Assembly (NCBI RefSeq): GCF_029633865.1
Contig: NC_079217.1
Span: 53,499,979-53,563,978 of the forward strand
Direction: 5' to 3'
DNA: 64,000 nt
From: Lampris incognitus
Taxonomy: Eukaryota > Chordata > Actinopteri > Lampriformes > Lampridae
Each line of letters starts with the position of its first letter. Position 1 is the first letter of the stretch. Below are positions 58,694 to 64,000 of the stretch, piece by piece. Below the pieces are notes generated by a model that made no database searches, was not told the origin of the DNA, and saw only the letters and a list, made by a program, of their open reading frames with translations. A program made the translations under genes and the position numbers.

Positions 58694-59692
58694 ACTTTGT
58701 TAAAAGAAACACTCAACGATAGGGAACGTGCTCAACAAATAAGGAGCAAAATAATCCATTCAAGTGAATTTTCTGAGACAGCAAGAGCCTGTTTCATGCT
58801 ATAAGCAATCATCAGCTGCCAATGAAACTATTCCATAACATAAAAAGAGAGTAGTTTAATTGACAGCTGATGATTGCTTATAGCGAGAAACAGTCTTGTA
58901 CCGTCTCATAGAAAATGTACTTAACTGGATTTTTTTCATATATATATATGTATGTATGTGTATATAATCCAGTGGGTCAAGTAAATTCTTTATGAGACAG
59001 TACAAGCCTTGTATTTTGCTCCTTATTTGCTGAGCACTTTCCCTACTGGTGGATGTTTCTTTTAACAACGTATATATATATATATATATCTCCCCAGTAA
59101 GTCTACAGTGCGAGACAGGTCCACAAAGGCAGATGTCAAATCAAACATTAATTTTCCAAGACGGAACTGAAGCGTGCCAATGTGAAGTTTTAACAAGAAG
59201 CCTGGATGGGGCGCCTTCATTTCATCGATGGGGGGTTTGTGACGAGTGGAAGGTCATTTTAAACCCTCCTCTTGCAATACACCGAGTGGAATTAAAACCA
59301 ACTCATGGGGTCTCCACTTTAATCAGTTGATGCAAAGATTTACTTTTAAGAACCACCCCGTGTCGAGCAACATGTGTTGGCTGTTAAGAGAAATACTTTT
59401 GTCATCATTTCAGCTCTTGTCGAAATAGTGCAAAATGTCACTTTTGTTCGGCATGCCCGGTAATGTTCATCCCACTTCAGCCAACTCCCTGCCAACTACC
59501 ATGCGGTGTACTACCGCCGTACGAGGCGGCGTCCCTCCTCACATTACACTCCGTCTCCTTCCTCCGACCCGATCAAAACTGTACCTGGGGGGGGTCGTGT
59601 CCCTGTCGCCCGGCCGCCGAACAAGCCGCAGGTTGGTGGACGGTCAGCGCGGTGAGCAGCAGGAGCCACGCCGCCCGCTCCGGAGGACTCAT
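26905..59692 (-). CDS. mmp28: Matrix metalloproteinase-28 (epilysin), complete, eight coding exons
   Basis: Secreted zinc endopeptidase of the extracellular matrix. Coding exons in transcript order: 59692-59585, 56867-56791, 48230-48034, 40731-40510, 39162-38917, 29062-28913, 28683-28516, 27299-26905. Splice sites and phases all agree and give 520 residues, the length I recall for human MMP28. Domains: signal peptide (about 1-24, hydrophobic [10 protein letters not shown]); prodomain with cysteine switch PRCGVTD (C89); furin site RKKR (121-124), so activation is probably intracellular; catalytic domain with [11 protein letters not shown] (H240, E241, H244, H250) and Met-turn M258; four-bladed hemopexin domain closed by C324 and C510. 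[15 protein letters not shown] and [10 protein letters not shown] are MMP28-like. No membrane anchor is seen. The introns hold nearly all the large repeats of the right half. The gene lies directly downstream of taf15, as in mammals. Confidence 0.96.
27456..27515. repeat. (AT)n(GT)n microsatellite
   Basis: About 30 bp of AT followed by about 28 bp of GT, in mmp28 intron 7, the last intron. Confidence 0.9.
28046..28176 (+). mobile_element. SINE family A, 5'-truncated copy
   Basis: Only the 3' part is present (cctgtccagggtgtctcc through gataatggatgg). In mmp28 intron 7. Confidence 0.75.
28688..28745. repeat. (CA)n microsatellite in mmp28 intron 6
   Basis: About 50 bp of CA that starts almost at the acceptor of the 28683-28516 exon, so it replaces a normal polypyrimidine tract on the - strand with GT repeats. 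Confidence 0.85.
29138..29463 (+). mobile_element. TRIM-like LTR element A (two LTRs, tRNA-Leu-type primer site)
   Basis: LTR1 29142-29276 (TGTAAACTA...CCGGTTACA), internal region 29277-29379, LTR2 29380-29459 with an internal deletion of about 55 bp. Flanked by gtgg at 29138-29141 and 29460-29463. The internal region opens with tggtggcagcggtgggat, which is complementary to the 3' end plus CCA of vertebrate tRNA-Leu(AAG/TAG) as I recall it. LTR1 contains tagccgagcggttag, a perfect A-box, and tatcgaatccc, a B-box-like motif. No coding capacity. Confidence 0.8.
29464..29988. other. Non-coding repeat-like sequence between two TRIM-type LTRs
   Basis: Starts with (AAT)n and then A-rich sequence, with a cttcagggggctttacagc-type body. 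It may be a separate insertion; class not recognised. Confidence 0.4.
29989..30123 (+). mobile_element. Solo LTR of TRIM family A
   Basis: 135 bp, TGTAAACTA...CCGGTTACA, the same length as LTR1 at 29142-29276 and nearly identical. It contains the same A-box (tagccgagcggttag) and atatcgaatccc. No primer site follows and I see no target duplication. Confidence 0.8.
30124..30770. other. GC-rich then T/G-rich sequence with an internal duplication
   Basis: aggctaagctaactgctagc occurs at about 30260 and again at about 30500, each followed by cagac and tcc, so the surrounding GC-rich unit of about 240 bp is repeated. The following gtttgttg-rich stretch ends in gaaacgaaatttcg. Looks retroelement-derived, family unknown. 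Confidence 0.4.
30771..31179 (+). mobile_element. TRIM-like LTR element B (two LTRs, tRNA-Leu-type primer site)
   Basis: LTR1 30775-30924, internal 30925-31020, LTR2 31021-31175 (TGTAACGTGC...GCTACA), flanked by atat on both sides. The internal region opens with tggtgtcagaagtgggat (complement of the tRNA-Leu(CAA) 3' end plus CCA as recalled) and ends in a purine-rich gaagggagggtggtag just before LTR2. The LTRs contain tagtcgactggttaacg and ggttcgcgtccc, tRNA-like A and B boxes. No open frame. Confidence 0.82.
31286..32525 (+). mobile_element. Tx1/L1-like LINE, 5'-truncated, with perfect 14-bp target duplication
   Basis: Element 31300-32511, flanked by actatcaccatgga at 31286-31299 and 32512-32525. 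It encodes the C-terminal part of a LINE ORF2-type protein in two frames (about 31300-31990 and 31999-32343), with [20 protein letters not shown] and a [13 protein letters not shown] cysteine/histidine motif typical of Tx1/L1 C-termini. One frameshift lies near 31990. The 3' end has aataaa and a short A tail. Inserted in mmp28 intron 5, antisense to the gene. Confidence 0.85.
32526..33465. other. mmp28 intron 5, mixed low-complexity sequence
   Basis: Purine-rich stretch, then (GAA)n and (GAT)n near 32865-32910. No gene recognised. Confidence 0.4.
33466..33945 (-). mobile_element. Relic of a Tc1-like element related to the one at 11823-13069
   Basis: Shares many short runs in order with the right half of that element, such as catgaagctcccggtg, gaactgactt and tttcacggct-type sequence, and ends with gtgtccatatacttgtgg. 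It is strongly diverged and not translatable. Confidence 0.75.
34588..34812 (-). mobile_element. SINE family B, copy 5 (head missing)
   Basis: Tail and body only (ctttttctccccaactgtat through gtgggaggatcatgct), followed by poly-C. Confidence 0.8.
35121..35139. repeat. Poly-G tract (19 bp)
   Basis: Uninterrupted G run in mmp28 intron 5. Confidence 0.9.
35525..35600. repeat. (GGTGT)n minisatellite
   Basis: About 14 near-perfect ggtgt units with one ttggg variant, on the + strand. Confidence 0.9.
36138..36615 (+). mobile_element. SINE family A, copy with a large internal (TG)n expansion
   Basis: Head cacggtcgcctcacagcaag and gggttcaagcccgg. The usual short CA/TG stretch in the middle has grown to about 90 bp of TG (36354-36443). 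The GGAT tail is about 50 bp (36564-36615). Confidence 0.85.
36616..37597. other. Unique-looking part of mmp28 intron 5
   Basis: Longest stretch of this intron without a visible repeat. No coding similarity. A possible site for conserved non-coding sequence, but nothing in the sequence itself proves it. Confidence 0.35.
37598..38028 (+). mobile_element. SINE family B, copy 6
   Basis: Full copy: catctgggtagcgtggcgg head, ggttcgaatcctcatg B-box region, attggggagaaaagg tail. Confidence 0.88.
38394..38835 (-). mobile_element. SINE family B, copy 7
   Basis: Full reverse copy ending less than 90 bp from the mmp28 catalytic exon at 38917. Confidence 0.88.
38917..39162 (-). CDS. mmp28: mmp28 catalytic zinc-site exon
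   Basis: Contains [11 protein letters not shown], the HExxHxxGxxH metzincin zinc site, and the Met-turn ALMSPYY. All metal ligands and the catalytic glutamate are intact. Confidence 0.95.
39645..40083 (-). mobile_element. SINE family B, copy 8
   Basis: Full reverse copy in the 1.3-kb intron between mmp28 exons 4 and 5. Flanking ctgtttcttt and ctgtgtttcttt may be the target duplication. Confidence 0.87.
40829..41165 (+). mobile_element. Chimeric SINE: family A head joined to a different 3' tail
   Basis: The head matches family A (gtggcccagtggttagcac, gcctcacagcaagaaggtcc). After about 40980 it switches to a tail with gtgcccctgagcaaggc and ggatgggttaaatgcag, ending in aaaataaagcgg, like LINE2-type 3' ends known in fish. 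Confidence 0.75.
41640..42050. repeat. Long (CAGA)n/(CAGC)n satellite-like tract
   Basis: Begins with (CAT)n and then about 360 bp of CAGA units with blocks of ccagccagccag and agagagac variants. Long open frames across it on both strands are only a by-product of the repeat. Confidence 0.92.
42629..42751 (+). mobile_element. SINE family A, 5'-truncated copy
   Basis: Only cctgtccagggtgtctccc through the ggatggatgg tail. Confidence 0.75.
42752..43779. other. mmp28 intron 3, no recognised feature
   Basis: Unremarkable sequence; a (GT)-rich stretch near 43490-43560 only. Confidence 0.4.
43780..44420. mobile_element. MITE with about 135-bp inverted repeats and TTAA target site
   Basis: Left arm begins at 43784 (agagcaactaaaccctagg) and the right arm ends at 44416 as its reverse complement. 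The arms match for about 135 bp with scattered changes. TTAA flanks both ends (43780-43783, 44417-44420), as for piggyBac or Kolobok superfamilies. A family A SINE fragment (43918-44115) lies between the arms. Confidence 0.82.
43918..44115 (-). mobile_element. SINE family A fragment inside a TTAA MITE
   Basis: catccatccattatctgaac tail and body, ending at cgattcacctgactt; the tRNA-like head is missing. Confidence 0.8.
44421..47280. other. mmp28 intron 3, mostly unassigned sequence
   Basis: No genes recognised. At 46010-46200 there is a degenerate agtcagcca-type short repeat. The rest looks unique. Confidence 0.4.
47283..47777 (-). mobile_element. RTE-type (Rex3-like) LINE 3' end with 13-bp target duplication
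   Basis: Element about 47296-47764, flanked by ctgcctacagtca at 47283-47295 and 47765-47777. Read on -, it encodes [20 protein letters not shown] and [20 protein letters not shown], the end of a reverse-transcriptase ORF common in fish. It ends in gatgagatgag repeats. 5'-truncated. Confidence 0.82.
48034..48230 (-). CDS. mmp28: mmp28 prodomain exon with cysteine switch and furin site
   Basis: Encodes the end of the prodomain. PRCGVTD keeps the zinc-chelating cysteine of the MMP latency switch; the family's usual form is PRCGVPD, and MMP28 is known to have T here. It is followed by HLRKKRSAQ, a proprotein-convertase site. Splice sites are cacag and Ggtaatg. Confidence 0.93.
48597..49256 (+). 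mobile_element. Tandem TRIM-like LTR element (three LTRs, two internal regions)
   Basis: LTRs 48597-48748, 48866-48985 (30-bp deletion over the B box) and 49107-49256, each starting TGTRA-like and ending GCTACA or CACTACA. Internal regions 48749-48865 and 48986-49106 begin with tggagtcagaagtgggat and tgctgttagaagtgggat, changed forms of a tRNA-Leu primer site. They end in purine-rich gagggagtggggtag and gaaggaggaggggg. LTRs carry tagtcgactggttagcgca and ggttcgcgtctcgg. Same family as 30775-31175. No coding capacity. In mmp28 intron 2. Confidence 0.82.
49257..50040. other. mmp28 intron 2, no recognised feature
   Basis: Unassigned sequence with a poly-C tract near 49780. Confidence 0.4.
50530..51309 (-). 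mobile_element. RTE-type LINE inserted in the gypsy 3' LTR
   Basis: Element about 50539-51300, flanked by ttatacaac (50530-50538 and 51301-51309). It encodes [19 protein letters not shown] and [20 protein letters not shown], the end of an RTE-type reverse transcriptase, then 3' UTR and a (GTA)n tail (seen as ctactactacta on +). The tail is the same as the 54-bp insertion at 1160-1213. Confidence 0.85.
51858..52148 (-). pseudogene. gypsy integrase C-terminal core
   Basis: [20 protein letters not shown] and [18 protein letters not shown] hold the second Asp and the Glu of the DDE integrase core. The zinc-binding N-terminus is not readable. Confidence 0.82.
52905..53408 (-). pseudogene. gypsy RNase H region
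   Basis: [19 protein letters not shown] (RT connection) followed by [15 protein letters not shown] and [11 protein letters not shown], the RNase H core. The first Asp is kept. A stop ends it at 52905. Confidence 0.82.
53537..54039 (-). pseudogene. gypsy reverse transcriptase, two frames
   Basis: First frame 54039-53773: [21 protein letters not shown] and [10 protein letters not shown] (fingers and palm). Second frame 53878-53537 continues past a frameshift near 53780. The palm motif reads CHVNDIW where the family has V-D-D-I; one catalytic Asp is Asn. Confidence 0.82.
54052..54672 (-). pseudogene. gypsy protease region with altered active site
   Basis: [16 protein letters not shown] corresponds to the aspartic protease motif, where D-T/S-G-A is expected; here Y replaces the catalytic D. 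The frame then runs towards the reverse transcriptase start ([11 protein letters not shown]) and is broken before it. Confidence 0.78.
55038..55421 (-). pseudogene. gypsy gag-like fragment
   Basis: Starts [14 protein letters not shown] and runs 127 codons with [20 protein letters not shown], similar to gag-type regions of fish gypsy elements. It ends in a stop before any zinc knuckle. Non-functional remnant. Confidence 0.7.
56366..56790. other. mmp28 intron 2 next to exon 2, no recognised feature
   Basis: Unassigned sequence. Confidence 0.4.
57361..57438. repeat. Poly-C followed by (GT)n
   Basis: 14 C residues, then aggtac and about 60 bp of GT, in mmp28 intron 1. Confidence 0.9.
57603..57672. 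repeat. (GT)n microsatellite
   Basis: About 70 bp of GT that runs directly into the element at 57672. Confidence 0.9.
57672..58606. mobile_element. DNA-transposon-like element with gtgattcttc ends
   Basis: Left end gtgattcttcaatttgggc; right end, reversed, gtgattcttccattaaggg. About 935 bp with no coding capacity seen. The right end is fused to an inverted copy of itself (palindrome 58564-58637). Confidence 0.65.
58564..58637. repeat. 74-bp perfect palindrome
   Basis: Perfectly self-complementary, centred between 58600 and 58601, with no spacer. Arms are gactgaagaactccctta outward and cacccatat at the centre. Confidence 0.9.
58647..58690. repeat. (ATAC)n microsatellite
   Basis: About 10 atac units between the palindrome and the next inverted repeat. 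Confidence 0.88.
58695..59080. repeat. Second inverted repeat (arms about 165 and 215 bp)
   Basis: The left arm (58695-58860) begins ttaaaagaaacactc and contains aaataaggagcaaaata. The right arm (58862-59075) is its diverged reverse complement, ending cttttaacaacg. tataagcaatcatcagctg occurs near the centre in both. An AT/GT microsatellite lies inside the right arm. Confidence 0.8.
59585..59692 (-). CDS. mmp28: mmp28 first coding exon (signal peptide)
   Basis: ATG at 59692-59690 opens a 36-codon exon ending CAG before a gtacag donor. The start [20 protein letters not shown] is a typical secretion signal, and PAACSAAG is a plausible cleavage region. It is very GC-rich (CpG), unlike the surrounding introns. 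Confidence 0.88.
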
Positions 59693-59777
59693 GGCGCCGC
59701 AGCGACACCGGCATCACACGCTGCACCCCGCCGCGGCCATGACGCATCTCTAGCCAGGTGCTTTATTCCAGCGGGCG

Positions 59778-59815
59778 ACTGACGAGGACACCAGCCGCCT
59801 CCTTTAAATAGGAGC
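59778..59815 (-). promoter_or_regulatory. mmp28: Candidate mmp28 core promoter (TATA-like box)
   Basis: On the - strand, ctatttaaagg (about 59812-59802) is a TATA-like box about 110 bp upstream of the mmp28 ATG. That would place transcription start near 59775. It lies only about 200 bp from the likely end of taf15. Confidence 0.4.
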
Positions 59816-60000
59816 AGACTCTTGGCGGTGCGCTCCTTGTCGACGGCAGGATGGAGCATATCCTCCAACTCACATGACAGAGGGGCAGCACCGCCCCTCT
59901 CACCCCTTGGGCAATACATTACCGCCGCGCGCGCACACACATTCTCTCTCTCTCTCACACACACGCACACACACTTGTGACTCTCGAGCTTTAAAAGCAA

Positions 60001-60500
60001 CTTTATTTCCAAGTTGCCAGCGCACAGTTCTAGAACCTCCAAGTTGCTAGCGCACAGTTCTAGAACCGGATATTATTTTGTACACGGGAAATAAAAAGTA
60101 TTACAACAGGCAAAAGGACAAGCTTTTAATGTTTTGGGAAAAAAAGTACTCCAGTAAAACACTTTAATTCTTTCATACAAAACAATGATACCAAGTCTAC
60201 CACACAAATAAGATCTGGGCCTAGAATCAAGAAATTAAGATGTACAAAGAAATGAAACCAAACAAAAGAAGAAAAAAAAAACCCAACATATGAACCTAAC
60301 TGATGCTTCCAATCAGCCTAAAGGTCCCATCACAGTAGCTGTGCATCCTTCCCTCACTGACAGACCAGAAAGCAAAACATGGGATGCAATGGTAATGAAT
60401 GGTATGAAAAACAGAATCTCCATCTACCCCCCCCCCTTTCCTCAAACCCTAAGAAACCAACATCAACCACCCCTGGGCTCGAATGGTGTCTGCTGAACAC
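60001..60500 (-). other. taf15: taf15 3' UTR
   Basis: Non-coding A/T-rich sequence after the taf15 stop codon. AATAAA on the - strand lies at 60007-60002 and is the best poly(A) signal, giving a 3' UTR of about 500 bases. Confidence 0.55.
60009..60067. repeat. 29-bp tandem duplication with two TTCTAGAA palindromes
   Basis: Two adjacent near-identical units, each containing gcgcacagttctagaacc. TTCTAGAA is an inverted GAA/TTC pair like a minimal heat-shock element. The repeat lies in the taf15 3' UTR, just upstream of mmp28. Confidence 0.6.
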
Positions 60501-62712
60501 TTAGTATGGCCGGTCTCGTCTGTCTTCTCTATGGTCACCCCTGGGCAGAAAGAAGGAACAAGATCATTATGTTCAGTCTTATCAGGTACAGGTTTTTTTT
60601 TCCAACTAGTCAGGTTTGAAATGGGGCAAGCGAAGAGTGAAATGATGGTCTACGAGACATGTTAAGCCACAAAGAAATTACTGCTGAAAAAGTTTGATTG
60701 TTGAATTGATATTCAAAATGATCTCGTCGACAAGACAAGCACACAGGATAATTCATTCCGACAGGTGGGAGGCCACCCCCCCCCCCAAGTCACCTTGTTC
60801 AGACAGCACACACAAGCAGGCATCAAGAAGTGTATATATACCAAGGAATCCTTAGGGCTATAATTTTTAGGGGCAGAGTATTGCAATAAATTGTGGGACC
60901 CACATTTCTATTCAAACCTCAATTCTGAAGTTGGGAGCTGAAATGGCTACTGGGCCTAATTTTGATAAGAACCCAAATGACACTTTGTAGGATCATGTCT
61001 CCATACTGTGTTAGAGCAACCAAAAGGATCATGTCTCCATAATGTATTAGAGCAAAAAAAAAAGAAGAAAAAAAAAAGCCTAAAAGTTCTCATTGGGTGC
61101 AACTATTCACATTATAAATTAAGTATGCACGCCCTCTTCTGGTAGCACATCGCACAATCACTGCTAGGTTGGTCATAATGATAAGAATAATAAGAACGAC
61201 CGGGATTTCACTCCTACCTAAAACAACCATGGGCGGTCAAATTTTCAGCCGGTTTTTAAACTATATTATGTCAAGATAAATACCCAATTGAGATATTAAT
61301 GCATTGCATATATTAGTATGTCTATTGGGAAATGGCTGACACCAAAATTAACATTTTCACAACTTTTAATACTATTTTTCAAACTATTTAAAATTGCCGC
61401 TGTCCAATGCCATATATGCAGTTTTAGGAGAATTCAGGGAGCGGCAGGTCTATCTTTTTTCCCAACAAAGTTATTAATATGACCATTTTGGATTTTCAAA
61501 GTTTAATAACTTCGTGGGGGGGGGGATACAGACCCGCCGCTCCCTGAATTCTCCTAAAAATGCATATTCTTGCATTTAAAATTAGTGTCAGACCAGTTGC
61601 ACAAAAAAAAGAAGTTATGATAAAATCTACATAAAATGACCATGGCTGGTCAAAATGACCACTCGTAATTTGCGCGTGGTCCTGTGCATCATGTCACTAT
61701 TTGTGACGTGTTCTGGTCGCATAATTTCCTTTGCGAACTTTATTGCTCTGTCCTAGAAAAAAAACTAGCCTTCTTCAGTGCAAAGAAATAGTTTAAATTG
61801 GATCTTTGATTATTGCCAACAAGTCTGGGTAAAGACGCCATTTTAGACGCACCATGACTACCACTGAGGCATTGCAGTATTTACAGGTGTTAGACAGTGG
61901 CCATTTTGAATAGTTTGTAAAATAGTATTAAAGTTGTTAAAATTTTAATTTTTGGTGTCCGTTTCTTAACAGACATACTAACATATGTATAATGCATCGG
62001 TATCTCAACTGGGTATTTATCTTGACAGAATATAGAGTTTAAAAACCGTGGGCGCTTCTTCTAGTAGTTTTTAAGTTCCGGTAGTTGTTTGGAACCGTTT
62101 CAATATTTATTTCAGTTCTTTTTTTACATTTCACGTTTTATAGGCCTTGTTACGTTTGTTAGATTAGCAATATTTTTTTTTCGTTTTGTTTTTCAGGTAA
62201 TATTTCCAATTTTGCTATTCAAGTTCAACCATGTCTCTCTGAAGTTTAAATTGTTTAAAAATTGTATTATAGTTATTAAAATGTTAATTTTGGTGTCAGT
62301 CCTTTCCTAACAGACATACTAACATATGCAATGGATTATCTCAATTGGGTGTTTATCTTGACAGAATACAGAGTTTAAAAACTGGCGGTCATTTTAACCG
62401 CCCATGGTTGTTATATGTAGAGTGAAATCCTGGTCGTTCCAGTGTTTAAAAAAAAAAAAAGAAAAAGGAAAGTTTTAGATGATGCTTAAGAGAAATAACT
62501 GAAAAACAAGACGAACTGCATTGTCAACATTTGGGGAAGTGTGTGTGATGGGGGGCTTAAACTTTCTCACACCTACCTTCCACCCATTTTGTAGCCTCCT
62601 CCATATCCTCCACCACCTCCACCGTAGCCTCCACGGTCTCCCCCACGGAACCCACCACGGCCCCTGAATCCACCACCTCTGTCACCACCATAGCCGCCCC
62701 TTCCACCACGCT
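60501..62712 (-). CDS. taf15: FET-family RNA-binding protein, C-terminal two exons, probably TAF15
   Basis: 3' end of a FUS/EWSR1/TAF15-type nuclear RNA-binding protein. The penultimate exon, 62712-62577, encodes an RGG/YGG repeat (GGRGGYGGDRGGGFRGRGG, then GGYGGGYKMGGR). A phase-2 junction with consensus sites (AGgtaggt; ttctgcccag) leads to the last exon, 60540-60501, reading GDHREDRRDRPY and TAA. RGG repeats bind RNA and are methylated in this family. The DRRDRPY end is the PY nuclear-localisation signal read by transportin. KMGGR before the tail and the position next to mmp28 favour taf15 over fus or ewsr1. The RRM and zinc-finger exons must lie to the right of the window; I found none in 62713-64000. 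Confidence 0.88.
61195..62441. mobile_element. Fold-back repeat, full copy (about 1.25 kb) in the last taf15 intron
   Basis: Outer ends are inverted: gaacgaccgggatttcac at the left and, reversed at the right, gaacgaccaggatttcac. The sequence cagacatactaacatatg and its neighbourhood occurs near the left end in inverted form and twice near the right end. A smaller palindrome is centred near 61495 (gaattcagggagcgg and ccgctccctgaattc). No coding capacity. Confidence 0.82.
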
Positions 62713-63566
62713 CTGAAAACACAACAGGACTGTTAGGTACAACATGTGAAAAGTAAGAGTGTAACATAACTCTGTATTTGTATTTGAACAGGAAGCGGTT
62801 GGAAAAACTTGACATTTACATTTTCTATGGATTACATTTTAAATCTAAGATTTCTAATCAGTTATCTGTTCACAACATATAGCCAAAACAAATAACTATG
62901 GATATAACGTCATTTAATGATAAATGATGAAGTCATATCATTTCAACTCCGTCACCACCCCCCTCACAACTGGAAGATACAGAATTCTGAAATTAGGAGC
63001 ATAACAAAAATCAATTTCTATATTTGGATTAGTCGGGATTATATATATGTTCAAATTATTTAAGAAGTTATTTTCCTTTATATAACATTAAAGCTAGACA
63101 GAAAATGATTTTGCACAAACACACTCCTGATCAAAATAGGCAGGCAGTCAAAGACTCAAAGTAAATTGGTTTGGTTTTTACCAGGAAATGAACATTTTTT
63201 GTAGTCAAAATACATGCATCTATGCATTAAAACGGTTTTGTGATCTCTCTCAATTACAATTACAGTGAGCTAGAAAAGCAGTTGTGTTTATCAGTGAAGC
63301 ATTTATAAATTCAACAACGATTTAGACCAAGACAAGGTTGATTGCACGAGATGCCGCTTGGGATGTTCACTTGTTAGGTGGTAAGACTATAAAAATTTTC
63401 AGGGATGCATGATATTGAATTTTTGCCGATATTCAATATGCCGATATTATCCAACTCATTTTGCCTGATTAATCCAATACCAGTTGAAGCATTTTCCAAA
63501 GAAACTTACTTGAAATTTCAGAAAACACAGCTGGCACACACGCAACAGACGCAGTTGGCTTAGTGT

Positions 63567-63597
<31 letters not shown>

Positions 63598-63620
63598 GGG
63601 ACAAAAAAAACCCCACTCTG
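62713..63620. other. taf15: taf15 intron, no exon recognised
   Basis: AT-rich intron upstream of the RGG exon. I searched for RanBP2-type zinc-finger and RRM codons on the - strand and saw none. Confidence 0.45.
63563..63600. repeat. (GT)n followed by poly-G
   Basis: About 18 bp of GT and then about 20 G residues on the + strand. Confidence 0.9.
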
Positions 63621-63629
63621 CCCCACCAT

Positions 63630-63935
63630 AGATGTCGATCCTGTGGAAGATTGAGCACCAATGGGAAAGGCCAATCAAAATATAAATAAATAAACAAGAC
63701 TGTGCCCTGGTATGGTGTAGCCTGTTATAAATTGTAGCACAGCAGTGTTGCATTTCGCTGCAGTTTGTGTCTACATCAGACAGCCGCCTGGTAAGCCTAC
63801 ATCACGGTTAATTACTAACGCAAGCACAATAAAAGTGATTTTGTGTCAATCATCACCTTGGTGTTATTCACTTAACTTGGGCACCCATGGGCAAAAACAA
63901 TACATCAGTGCCTATGCACCCTACCAACGTGATGC
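63630..63935. mobile_element. Dispersed repeat C, second copy
   Basis: Matches the repeat at 22600-23130 (gacagccgcctggtaagcc, aataaaagtgat, cttgggcaccc). This copy has no SINE inside. Confidence 0.65.
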
Positions 63936-64000
63936 ACCAGATCTATGTCTTGTCAATGGTTCACATCTGGCAAACATAATTAAAGCGTCATCTTAATAGC

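Noticed and set aside
50040-62441. CRISPR-like array from repeated ggcggtca motifs
   Set aside because: The repeats are inverted and irregular, not evenly spaced direct repeats, and this is a vertebrate genome.
62573-62815. Assignment of the RGG exon to fus or ewsr1
   Set aside because: The tail is shared by all three, but KMGGR before it and the mmp28 neighbour fit taf15 better. It remains the main alternative.

Overview
This window is vertebrate nuclear DNA, most likely from a teleost fish. Genes are split into short exons with GT-AG introns, the protein families are vertebrate, and the introns are full of fish-type transposons and microsatellites. There are no bacterial operons, CRISPR arrays or phage genes. 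Four protein-coding genes could be rebuilt exon by exon from reading frame, splice sites and intron phase.

Layout. (1) 3725-16817, + strand: the last nine coding exons of cul3, the scaffold of CUL3-RING ubiquitin ligases (425 residues; the 5' half lies left of the window). (2) 19517-24412, + strand: a complete fam124b-like gene with seven coding exons and about 574 residues, including one apparent GC-AG intron. (3) 59692 down to 26905, - strand: a complete mmp28 (epilysin) gene with eight coding exons and 520 residues, from signal peptide to hemopexin domain, spread over 33 kb. (4) 62712 down to 60501, - strand: the last two coding exons of a FET-family gene, probably taf15 (RGG exon plus the DRRDRPY tail). 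cul3-fam124b and taf15-mmp28 are each co-oriented pairs, and the two pairs converge tail to tail near 26 kb. These are unrelated genes that share a neighbourhood; no shared pathway is implied.

The rest is mostly mobile DNA. It includes two Tc1-like elements and a third relic, a BED-finger hAT element with matching ends, and a hAT relic. There are at least eight copies of one tRNA-derived SINE family and seven of another, and a Tx1/L1-like LINE with a perfect 14-bp target duplication. A 5.4-kb Ty3/gypsy element with short LTRs has itself been split by an RTE-type LINE and sits inside a fold-back element. Several long-inverted-repeat elements and large microsatellite tracts are also present.

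The most unusual observation is a set of very small LTR elements (29.1-31.2 kb and 48.6-49.3 kb). Their 135-155-bp LTRs carry tRNA-like A and B boxes, and their primer-binding sites match the 3' ends of leucine tRNAs. They look like TRIM elements with a Pol III promoter inside the LTR, comparable in plan to plant Cassandra elements, which carry a 5S rRNA promoter.
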